The notes under the pieces were generated by a model, which saw only the letters and a program-made list of their open reading frames with translations, was not told where the DNA came from and did not search any database. Shown in pieces: positions 55,986 through 64,000 of a stretch of DNA of 64,000 bases. The stretch comes from Ascaphus truei (Eukaryota; Chordata; Amphibia; Anura; Ascaphidae), in assembly GCA_036426205.1 (NCBI GenBank), contig CM071568.1, positions 119,162,245-119,226,244 of the forward strand, given 5' to 3'. Every line of letters begins with the position of its first letter. Within the stretch, counting starts at the first letter, position 1. The translations under genes were made by a program, and so were the position numbers.

Positions 55986-56846
55986 AAACTTATATTTGCT
56001 TTACACCATTTACTTGCTAGGAAGGTCCCTCCGCTTCAGCCAAATAATGTGGTTTTCTGCTTGAGTTCAGTAATTTTCAGTCTCATCTTTGGGTATTATG
56101 CCATTCACTCTTCACACTATGGGTGCCTGTTTTACTCCCAAGATACATAGGCAGACTTTACTTGCAGAAAAAAATATATTCCTTGCAGTGGAATTCTTTT
56201 TCCCTCCCAGCAGGGCGACTCAACACTCAGCAATTGGCTTTGGGATTCCTTTTACACAGTTCAGCAATCCCTTTTTCCCCGGTAGGGCAATTTTACACTC
56301 AGCACTTGTTTGCTGAAAATTCCATTGCTTCAGCACAGTCTTGCATCAATTTTCACACTTTTCTGCATATACTCCATTCACAGCTGGTAGTCCTATGCAC
56401 TGTGGCAGCCTTTACTTGCAGAATCAGTACCGCTCGTGGGTCACCATCTGTATTCACTGCTTCAGCGAAACATTTGAAAACAACAAACGCCTATCCCTTT
56501 TTAAGGGCTAACTTACTTCTTGAACCCTGACTATGGCTGGAAGGCAAAACCCCTATTTCATCGACCATATTACACTTAATTATGATAGGCAAGTAAGGTT
56601 TACCTGCTTCAGCAGTCTCTCTCTCCTCTTGGGATTGGGGGAAAGAGTCCATCTGTGGTTTTGTGGCTTTCTTCAGTGCAGTGTAGATTTCCTGCCTGTA
56701 TGTGTATCCCTTTAATTCTGGTCTCTGCTGCATGAGATTCTTTGCTTTGTTGCTCAGTCTGTTTGCAGGAACTATGCAGGCAAAAAGCACAAAAAAATTC
56801 ACATGAAATCTCCGGGGCTCCTTTTAACTTTAAGGGCCACCTCTCG
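55986..56846 (-). other. Leader region of the coiled-coil element
   Basis: Between the primer-binding site and the coiled-coil head. It holds a short open frame (56802-56491, with KNLMQQRPELKGYTYRQEIY) and a diverged tandem duplication of about 80-90 bp near 56160-56320 (TTTTTCCC...GGGCGA / GGGCAATT...CTCAGCA). Confidence 0.45.
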
Positions 56847-56863
56847 TCCCACTTCTGACACCA
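56847..56863 (-). promoter_or_regulatory. Primer-binding site, tRNA-Leu type
   Basis: Minus strand TGGTGTCAGAAGTGGGA, two bases after the LTR end. It is complementary to the 3' end of a vertebrate leucine tRNA (sequence known from memory, not searched). Confidence 0.7.
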
Positions 56864-56865
56864 TA

Positions 56866-57451
56866 TGTAAGAGATGTGTTCAGAGGTATGCAATGGAGAC
56901 TGTTTTAAGGTGAAATTAAAATAAGGTTTTATTGCGCCTGTTGCTTTAAACACAGCAAACATGTAAATCAGCAAACAAAATCCGCTCCACTCTGGAGTAT
57001 ATATACACTTTTGATCAAGCTCTCTAACTGCATGGTTGGCCCAGCGATTCACCAGCCCAAATCATATAGACATTCATATACTTAGATAGACATAGATAAT
57101 AGTCTTAAAGAAAAGTATTATCTATTAGCTGGATTGCTGTAGGGGAAGGCTTCTTTGTTCTCCTGGTGTCCACACCCGTCTGTTATAAGGCAATGTCAGG
57201 ATCCAGGTATAGAAGTATTATCCCCTGTGTCTTGTTATCAGCTTGCAGTCTCTTTTGGCAGGCTCAAGACATCTGTATCCTTGTTCAGCCCAGTTGTGGA
57301 CTAAGGAGTCTCACTTCCTGTCTCAGAGGCAGGCTTTTTCTAACCCCTGTAATCAGCCAGGTGGTGTTAGTTAATTGCCTACCAGCAGTTAACCACCACA
57401 TTGCTGGATTAGAGGCACATTTGTGAACAGGGATAAGTCCCCTGTTATACA
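56866..57451 (-). repeat. 5' LTR of the coiled-coil element
   Basis: Minus-strand LTR ending CATCTCTTACA next to the primer-binding site, with TATATATAC boxes near 57000 and AATAAAACC near 56925. Confidence 0.85.
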
Positions 57452-57933
57452 CGGTTATTACTCTTGCACAATAAGAAGTTTACTGAAAATGTATATCACT
57501 TAATTTAAACACCATAAACTATAACCCATGTAAGGTATTGCAGGAAGGAAACGCCCTTTTCTTTTTACAGTCTGCACAAGCAACATCACATACCCACACC
57601 ACCTTAATATAATTCAGGTAAGGATTTGTCTATATTTATTATACTTGGCCATTAAGAATTAGCCCCCTTCATTCCTGCTAGAACTGCCTGCATGTGTACA
57701 ATACATTTAAACTGTGCAACAAATAAACCACTCCTGCATTCATTTGACTGCCTTCAGGACATCATATTAAAGGTTAGTAAAGTTTAGGGTATAAGAGAGA
57801 AAAGATAGCTGGCCCAGCAAAAAGAAAACAGTAAAGAGAGAAACGTGGTGCACTGCTTGCAAGAAAACAAATATGTATTTACTTTACAAATATGTACATT
57901 TTTACTTTAAAATGTACAAGCAGTCCTGTCACA

Positions 57934-58010
57934 GCAACCTACTGTATTTTTGTATTATTCATTTTTCTTTGATTATCCTCTACAAATAAATTTTTTCCTT
58001 CTTTAAATTC
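57934..58010. repeat. Right terminal inverted repeat, outer part
   Basis: Reverse complement of 38110-38190: CTACTGTATTTTTGTATTAT, ATCCTCTACAAATAAA, TTCCTTCTTTAAAT. It continues the segment interrupted at 52239. Confidence 0.7.
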
Positions 58011-60060
58011 ATAAGAATCATTTGAAACACCCCCATGTGTCGAGAGAAAAAAAAAGAAAGGATGTCTATTTTTTTTTCAGACTTGAAATTCACATTGAAT
58101 GTGGAGTCATGCTCGCGAAATCCCCAAGAAGGGCTTATCACATGTGCACATGCATTTGTGAAACCGGCCTCAAGAAGACTCTACATAGTTCATCAAAGAA
58201 TGAAACATAATGAATGGCTCTGGGGGAGGTGTCGATAAGAAGTTGAATTCACTTATGTTTGGCCTTTGTGAGGTGGGGTGGGGGAGGTGCTACTACTATA
58301 CAGTAGCTTTGAACAGTTCAGCAGAATCATTTGAAACCCCTCACCCCCAAATAAAAATTGCAGTATGCCACCTCATACAGTACAGTATACAGATAAAGTA
58401 TCAAAAATATGCTTCACATAATGGTTTATTAAAATCAGTCCTTTAATAGGCCCATGTGTCGAGAAAAAAAAAAGAATGTCTTTTTTTTTTCTTCAGACTT
58501 TAAATTCACATTGAATGTGGAGTCATTCTCGTCAAATCCCCAAGAAGTGTTTACAGTATCACACTTATCCGGGTGTGCAGGATAAATACAAATACATACA
58601 AGCATGCGCCTAAATGTGATGACGCATATGTGTTTCAAAAGGTTCCAATGAGACATACACGCATGTGCATAAATGTGATGACACGCATATGCGCTTCAAC
58701 ATTGTTCCAATTAGACATACACTCATGCGTACAAAAAAAAACAGTATGAAAAGAGGAGCAAGCCTTGCAAAAGTTGAAAGTATTGAATAATAAATAATAC
58801 ATATAGAATAAAAGATATACATTTTTTTTGGGGGGGTTTCTAAGCCGAATTAATTACACATGCAAGTCTACTATAATTATACTGCAATATGCAACGTCAA
58901 ACAGTAGTGATGATTACTGTACAATGTATAAACTTATTGAATATGAAAACATAGCATCATATTGTATAAGGTTTTGTATAAAACTCACAGTTATTCTCTC
59001 CTAATCAATAAAAATGACACTGTCACTTATATTTTTTTTCCTACTTAGATTTCTAAATCAGATTCACAATGCGCAAGCAACGGTTTAAAAAAGCAATATT
59101 ACAGTAGAGTTCCATCGAAATCCTTCCTTATCTTTTGCCGCTTTATGTCAAAGTTTCTTTTCTGCGGAAAAAAAAATGCTATTATTTCCGATAATGCGCA
59201 TGCGTCAAGTCATGTCATTGGGAATTAAAGCAGCAGTTCAAGCAATATCCTACATGTGTGTCTGTACAATGAGAACAAACTTCTGATAGGCTCTGGTTCC
59301 TGAGCCCCGCCCTCTCCCTAGCTGTCCACCAATTGCATCTACTGTAGTAACTTCTCAGTCAATCATATTGCAGGACTACATTTTCAATAATACTGTGCAA
59401 GAATTGGGCAAGAAAATGTAATTAAATAACCCTGAGCAAAGTGATTGATTACAGGAGAACGGACCAATCTGCAGCGTATTGTACTGTAACTAATCACTTG
59501 TCTGTGTGCATATTGTATTGATGTACAAATTGTTTTTTTTAAAAATATTTTTTTTTTAAACACGGCAGCTTGAACTGCAGCTTTAAACTTAATACTGTAC
59601 TGTATAGTGTAATACAGTATACTTAGTACATTATATTTACCTTCATTATAAAGTTTGCCAAATGGGTGGAGATGAGCCACTGTCACGCCTGTAGTCCGCA
59701 TTATAGTTGACAGGTGACAGCTGGCCTGATACACCTGTAGTTTACAGCTGATGAAGCTGGAAATCTTTTTGGTATATGCAAGCTTGTGCAGTTTCACCTG
59801 TACGTGAAATTAGGCTCAGGCTGTAAATTTTGCAGGTATTCCGGCAGGGACAGGTAGCAAGGATTGCCGTTCAACAGGTTTTCACTGACAGTCGGACCAT
59901 TATTTTAAGCCGGTGCTGGTGACGGTGCTGGCGCTGTTGCCGGCGCTGTTGCCGGCTCTGACACATTGCTGGATTGGGAATGACAAATCTTATATGGATT
60001 AAAGCCGACCTTTCTCCTTTTGAAGTTGCCATGATCAAACATACTGTAAATATCTGGGAT
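58011..60060. repeat. Related transposon sequence with a 419-bp tandem duplication
   Basis: CCCATGTGTCGAG with the following 100 bp occurs at 58032 and 58451. The segment 58205-58440 is related to the transposase-intron segment 46370-46700 (GGAGGTGTCGATAAG, CTTTGTGAGG). Two 65-bp units with GTGATGAC and CGCATATG lie at 58592-58725. A minus-strand frame at 60060-59640 (FKRRKVGFNPY, then TAPATAPAPSPAPA) could be exon sequence of a related copy, but I cannot place it. Confidence 0.4.
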
Positions 60061-60726
60061 TGTGAAATGTTCGAATAACCGCCGCTACATCTGTACTATG
60101 TTGCAGCTGTACTGTATGTGGGCTATTCGTTATATAATCTCATTGGTTACACAGAAACTCTACACTTAAAGTGTACTTCAAACGGGTTGCTAGACTTGTA
60201 AAGGAGCCAATGTTGTTGTTCTCAAAATGAAGTAAAATAAATGTGTGGAGGAGACTGGTCAGTCACTTACAAAATATATATATATATACTCCCCAGTTGT
60301 GATGGATTACGTGCAAATAAGGTCAGTGCTATAATACAGGGCTACCTGAGAGACGCCTGTTGGTATGGCGTATGAATAACTATGATCCAAATTAAAAATA
60401 TAGAGTATATAGTTTATATATGGACAGAATCTCATATGTCCAGACCCATACATGAAATACCCTTCAGTTGCAGCTAATGGATGTCTCATATCACCGCTAC
60501 TAATGCCTCATGCTGTATTGAGTATCATACAAATAAAGCTTAATTAGGAGATTTTAGTTATAATACGAACAGGCTAAATAGTGCTAGTGGCTGCCTCCTG
60601 GGGCCCACAACTTGGTTTAGCTGACTCAATTTCATTCTATATTGCTTTTACGAGAATATATCTAGGCATGGACCGAAACATAAATTTCCAGTAGCGTCTG
60701 TGACATCACTGTATCTGCATCATCTC

Positions 60727-60770
60727 AACCCGACGTGGGTTTCGTTCCCGTGGGAACTTCTTCAGGGGTC
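60727..60770 (-). ncRNA. Hammerhead ribozyme-like motif (type I)
   Basis: Minus strand: stem I GACCC with GGGUU, core CUGAAGA (position 7 is variable in hammerheads), A, stem II GUUCC/GGAAC closed by CACG. GAAA follows, then stem III AC/GU with loop CCAC, and GUC as the cleavage triplet. All three stems pair fully. Confidence 0.7.
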
Positions 60771-61032
60771 GGCGTTACCATGCATGGTCCTGTCTTTTTA
60801 TAGCCTCATGGTTGCCATAACAATCAATTGCTGAGCCATCTGATCCAGAATGATTAATACTGGTAAGTGAGACTTGCTGAATGCTATGGTAGACAGATAA
60901 AAAAAAATCTTAAAAACACATTAAATAGAGTGACCTATATGCAGTCATGAGCGATAATGTCAAGATTGTTGTGACATAAAAATGGACCATATTCACTATA
61001 GAGTATGAGAGAACCTTCTTAAAACCTCTGTC

Positions 61033-61372
61033 AAAGTACCAGCACTCACTGTCTAACAGCTAAATGATCTACTAAAAAAAGGTCAGAATAGTAAATAATT
61101 TTAATATTACTGTACCATATGTAAACCGGAATTAGAGCAAATACAATACAATGGGAAATAATGTCTCACAGTGAGGGGTGTGGGGGAAAAAAGAAAAGGG
61201 GAAAAAACATGAAACATTAGGAAAATACACACAAATAGCCCGCCTAGCATACTTTCTTTTCTCCCATTTTTTGTGTGTATTTTCCTAATGTTTCATGTTT
61301 TTCCCCTTTTCCTTTTTGACCTTTTTTCAGTTGATAATTTAGCTGTTAGACAGTGAGTGCCGGTACTTTGAT
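61033..61372. repeat. Inverted repeat with 35-bp loop
   Basis: Inner arms 61193-61234 and 61270-61313 (AACATGAAACATTAGGAAAA, then TACACACAAA) and outer arms 61033-61083 and 61314-61372 (CACTCACTGTCTAACAGC). The left side has about 110 bp extra between the inner and outer arms. Confidence 0.75.
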
Positions 61373-61485
61373 AGCTGTGTTATTATTAGTAGATGGAAGA
61401 AGGGTCCCCTATGTTCCGTGCACCCTGCATACGTACTTTTTTGCTGTAATCAGTGTGCTGTCTACCATATTTAGATATATATACT

Positions 61486-62333
61486 TCTTAAAACCTCTGT
61501 TCTGAAGGAAGCACTATCTATTGTTATTCTCTATAAACCACGTAGTAGGACTAATAAATAGAGGTGTGGAAACAGGGACTTCAAAGGTAGTTACTAATGT
61601 CTTCCCATACTCTTAAGATTATGAATTTGATATTAAAGAAAATAGTACTATTTATGCTTTTAGTACATAGGTATAATTATGATCATCAAACACATATTGT
61701 TCCATTGACTCTCTTTCTTTCCATAATTTTAATTTTAATAAAGGATCATGAATTGATCGTAGGTGGTGCTTAAAGGTGAAATGAGAGACAGGATGACATA
61801 TTAAATCAAGATATACTTGAGAGTTCATGATTGATATTTATGTGCCCAATTGACAAATCAATCATAATTACTATTTTCTCTTATAGTTAAGATACAATTT
61901 TGTATTAGAGTCCTTTATCATAAAAGTTATGCCTATAAACACACATTGATAATGTTAAAGACTGACTCTTATCTGATTCTTTTCTGTTTTCATTTGTAGA
62001 GAAACTTCTCTCATCATTCTTGATGTCATTAATGTAAGTAGTTGTTCTAAATTTCTTTGTTTACACAGATAAGTCAATATAGTTGATTTTAAATTAATTT
62101 ACAGAATTTACAGATTTGACTTTTTGGGGGAACGATATTTAAATTACCAGCTCGCTTTGTTCAATTTATGATCATGATATTAGAATAATAATTTATATGA
62201 CTAATTCTAGCTATAAATAAAAATGCACCTAATTGTGTTTTAATTTCAGTTGTATCAGGTATTCGACATTAGGCCATGTATTAAAATTAATTTCAAACAT
62301 CGAAATATGAGTCATATGTAGGAATCCTCCATA
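61486..62333. other. AT-rich stretch, no supported gene
   Basis: No clear feature; possibly decayed PLE sequence. (T)n runs and short AT palindromes only. Confidence 0.4.
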
Positions 62334-62337
62334 TAGA

Positions 62338-63433
62338 TGTAGCCCTGGTTCCTATCGAACAGGGGCCACTACCATATGCTGTATAATCTGTAGTCTCACA
62401 GGGCCTAAGCCTCTGCCACGGAGAGCCTGGGGTGCTCACAATACTTATGACTTGGTGCAGCGCCTCCACCTGCGACAGCTTCCGCCCTAGGAGAAGTGGG
62501 TCTTCACAGGAACTTATGTACATGAACACACACACAACACACACACAGCGATATACCTTAACCAATATACGTTTACTTGTAGCAACCAACAGCTTAATTA
62601 ACAGGTGTCCCTCCCTAGAGGAGACACTACTACTAGCGTACGGCTGAACGCTCACTCTCCCTTTCCCTTCACCGGGTGATCCCACCCCGTGTCCAGTTGC
62701 CGCGGTGAATACGTTCACCCACCCCCAAGTGAGTCAGTGGATGTATAAGTGTGTGACTGCGCAGCCACCGTGTCCCAGAGGGAAAATGGTACTGTTGGTG
62801 CACTTGACGTTTACCTGCCGGGCACTCCTGTACCTGGTTCTGCAACTATCTTCACAAAGGATCGGCATGGGCGTAGATGATGTCACCCGTAGGTGTCTGG
62901 GGCGATCCCACTCAGACACGCTGTGTCCCAGGCCTCCCGCTTATTTAGAACTGTCCCGGTAGCGATCGTATGACAGAAGGGGATCCGGAACCTGACTATG
63001 GCCAGTCCCTAGCTCAGCTGCACTCTACTGGGGCTCAGGGCCTAACTGGGTCTGGGGCATGCGGCCTAGGTAAGGGCGGCCTGCCTCCCTACACCGGAGC
63101 ACCTTCTCCTTCCTCCGACAGCTAGCTCTGACTCCTCTTGCGCCCCACCACTTCCTTTTCCTCCCTATTCTCGTACCTGATTGGTTCTGCTGTGTCACGG
63201 GGGACCGCAGGGGCTGCTGGGACCCGTAGTCCCCTAACTCCCTCTCCTCCTTCGCGGGCTTTGTTACCCTGCTCTGCGCATGCACAACCTCCTGTCGGAC
63301 CATGTTTACGCCGGCGCCACCCAAAAACATGGCGTCTCCCTTAACGCGGAACCTCCGTTATTGGAGCATTCCTTAGGTGCGACATATCCCACCCCACACA
63401 ACAATTGGGGGAGAAAACGGGGTCCCGGCTACA
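62338..63433. mobile_element. Solo LTR, family A, copy 2
   Basis: TGTAGCCC start and GGCTACA end, bracketed by TAGA (62334-62337 and 63434-63437). Related to 48650-49914 through TTGGTGCACTT and ACCTGCCGGGCACTCC. It contains a (CA)n run near 62526-62548. Frames within it show no protein family. Confidence 0.8.
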
Positions 63434-63437
63434 TAGA

Positions 63438-64000
63438 CGACACACATTTTATGAAGATTTGTAAAACTTTTTAGCACTTAAGTTTTGACACATAAAAATG
63501 TAAATATGATATTTGAATATACTGTAGGCCTAGGTACGGGTATTCCTATGTATTCTACACACATTTATTGGTAGACGTGCCTTCTCTTCTCTATAATGTG
63601 TTGCTTGCCTCTTCAGCACGGAAACATCTGAAAATATTTTGATATCTTGTGTAGAGTCACAAAAAACAGGTATAATTAGCAAGCAACATAGAAAATGCTT
63701 CAAATTTGGATTGCATTATGGGTTACAATTTACTAACGTTAATTCTGTCATTTTCTTTTTCATGCAGCTGTACACACTGCATTACATTGTAATGGCAGCT
63801 TCCTAATGTTATTAAATGTTTATGCACATTTTGAGAACCTCCCCAAGATACTAATCATTAATGTTGTTGTAGGTTTGGGGCAAAATCTTCAGTCAACGTT
63901 GGCAGTGTGATTTGTTTTTCACTGTCAGGTAGAAGAAGCAGGTGATACAAAAAGGATACACTGTTCTATTTGCTTTAATTCCTCATTAGTATGTTAACAT
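63438..64000. other. Gene-free end of the window
   Basis: AT-rich sequence without a recognised gene, repeat end or RNA. Confidence 0.5.

Larger units (their letters stand above)
52729..57451 (-). mobile_element. Coiled-coil-only LTR element, minus-strand copy with both LTRs
   Basis: Reads on the minus strand: 5' LTR 57451-56866, primer-binding site 56863-56847, coding region about 56800-53310, purine-rich tract, 3' LTR 53305-52729. No protease, RT, RNase H or integrase blocks are present in 3.5 kb of internal sequence. CACGGTT is found at both outer edges, close to a target duplication. This is a non-autonomous LTR element, family-mate of 32319-35070. Confidence 0.75.
52240..57933 (-). mobile_element. 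Solo LTR interrupted by the coiled-coil LTR element
   Basis: 52240-52728 plus 57452-57933 together form a unit of about 970 bp with TG...CA ends (TGTGAAAGG and CCTGTCACA). It is bracketed by GCGAC and GCAAC as an imperfect 5-bp target duplication within the transposon terminal repeat. On the minus strand a CTATTTAAGG box and AATAAAC follow in LTR order. Confidence 0.55.
38110..58010. mobile_element. Two-gene IS630/Tc1-type transposon with ~340-bp inverted ends, heavily interrupted
   Basis: Terminal segments 38110-38451 and 51966-52239 plus 57934-58010 are reverse complements of each other. Between them lie an intron-containing IS630/Tc1-type transposase on the minus strand (exons 38596-46991) and a second, outward-facing gene on the plus strand (50129-51430). 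Nested insertions are a foldback element (39830-40392), a Gypsy (40746-46308), a repeat with a solo LTR (47178-49950), and a solo LTR carrying a coiled-coil LTR element (52240-57933). Without these the unit is about 6 kb. Both genes end next to an inverted terminal repeat, as expected for a divergent two-gene transposon. That all parts belong to one element is inferred. Confidence 0.55.
60285..61485. mobile_element. PLE-derived pLTR region
   Basis: Begins after a (TA)n run at 60279-60290. It contains a hammerhead-like motif (60727-60770) and an internal inverted repeat (61033-61372), and ends near TAGATATATATACTTC. No reverse transcriptase is present. A faint resemblance of 61750-61870 (minus) to the end of a PLE GIY-YIG protein is not strong enough to annotate. 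Confidence 0.5.

Noticed and set aside
61750..61870. Weak likeness on the minus strand to the end of a PLE GIY-YIG protein
   Set aside because: Only a short KHHLRSIHDP-like string fits; no GIY-YIG core or cysteine cluster nearby.
1..64000. CRISPR arrays, tRNA or rRNA genes, bacterial operons
   Set aside because: No regularly spaced identical repeats, no cloverleaf or rRNA segments seen by eye; the element content is vertebrate nuclear.

Overview
This 64 kb window is a repeat-dominated vertebrate nuclear sequence, most likely from an amphibian (probably a frog). The mix suggests this: Penelope-like elements (PLEs) with long pseudo-LTRs (pLTRs), L2/CR1-type LINEs, Tc1/mariner and hAT-type DNA elements, chromodomain Ty3/Gypsy elements, solo LTRs and foldback MITEs. 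I see no recognisable host single-copy gene, rRNA, tRNA or CRISPR array. Almost every open frame is a broken mobile-element gene, and species cannot be fixed from the sequence.

Layout. 1-9003: a PLE on the minus strand (N-terminal region, reverse transcriptase, GIY-YIG endonuclease) between inverted arms of about 1.45 kb, hit by two L2 LINE insertions. 9004-12045: more PLE-derived pLTR and foldback pieces, some lying in (TA)n tracts. 12488-14435: a Tc1-type transposon whose transposase is split by a solo PLE pLTR with a 15-bp target duplication. 15216-21160: a Ty3/Gypsy fragment split by a MITE and by a palindromic PLE (17061-20712) with 14-bp target duplications. 21332-29499: foldback MITEs, CT-rich tracts, a hAT-like MITE and featureless AT-rich DNA. 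29500-32318: a LINE with a 2A-like motif upstream of its endonuclease. 32319-35070: an LTR element coding only coiled-coil protein, with a second copy inverted at 52729-57451.

The most unusual region is 38110-58010. Two copies of a roughly 340-bp terminal sequence face each other as inverted repeats. Inside, an IS630/Tc1-type transposase is split into at least five exons on the minus strand, and three of its introns keep splice signals and reading phase. A second gene runs away from it on the plus strand, with a proline-rich 17-residue repeat and a possible BEN-like tail. Removing a 5.6 kb Gypsy element, several LTRs and other insertions leaves a transposon of roughly 6 kb. A two-gene, intron-bearing IS630/Tc1-type element is the best candidate here for something poorly described.

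A second theme is RNA. Several PLE pLTRs carry hammerhead-ribozyme-like folds: a CUGANGA core, a 5-bp stem II, GAAA, a very short stem III and a GUH cleavage triplet. The clearest are at 9149-9191, 17559-17601, 19974-20016 and 60727-60770; several decayed versions lie elsewhere. Most insertions are nested, and empty-site comparisons within the window give their relative order.
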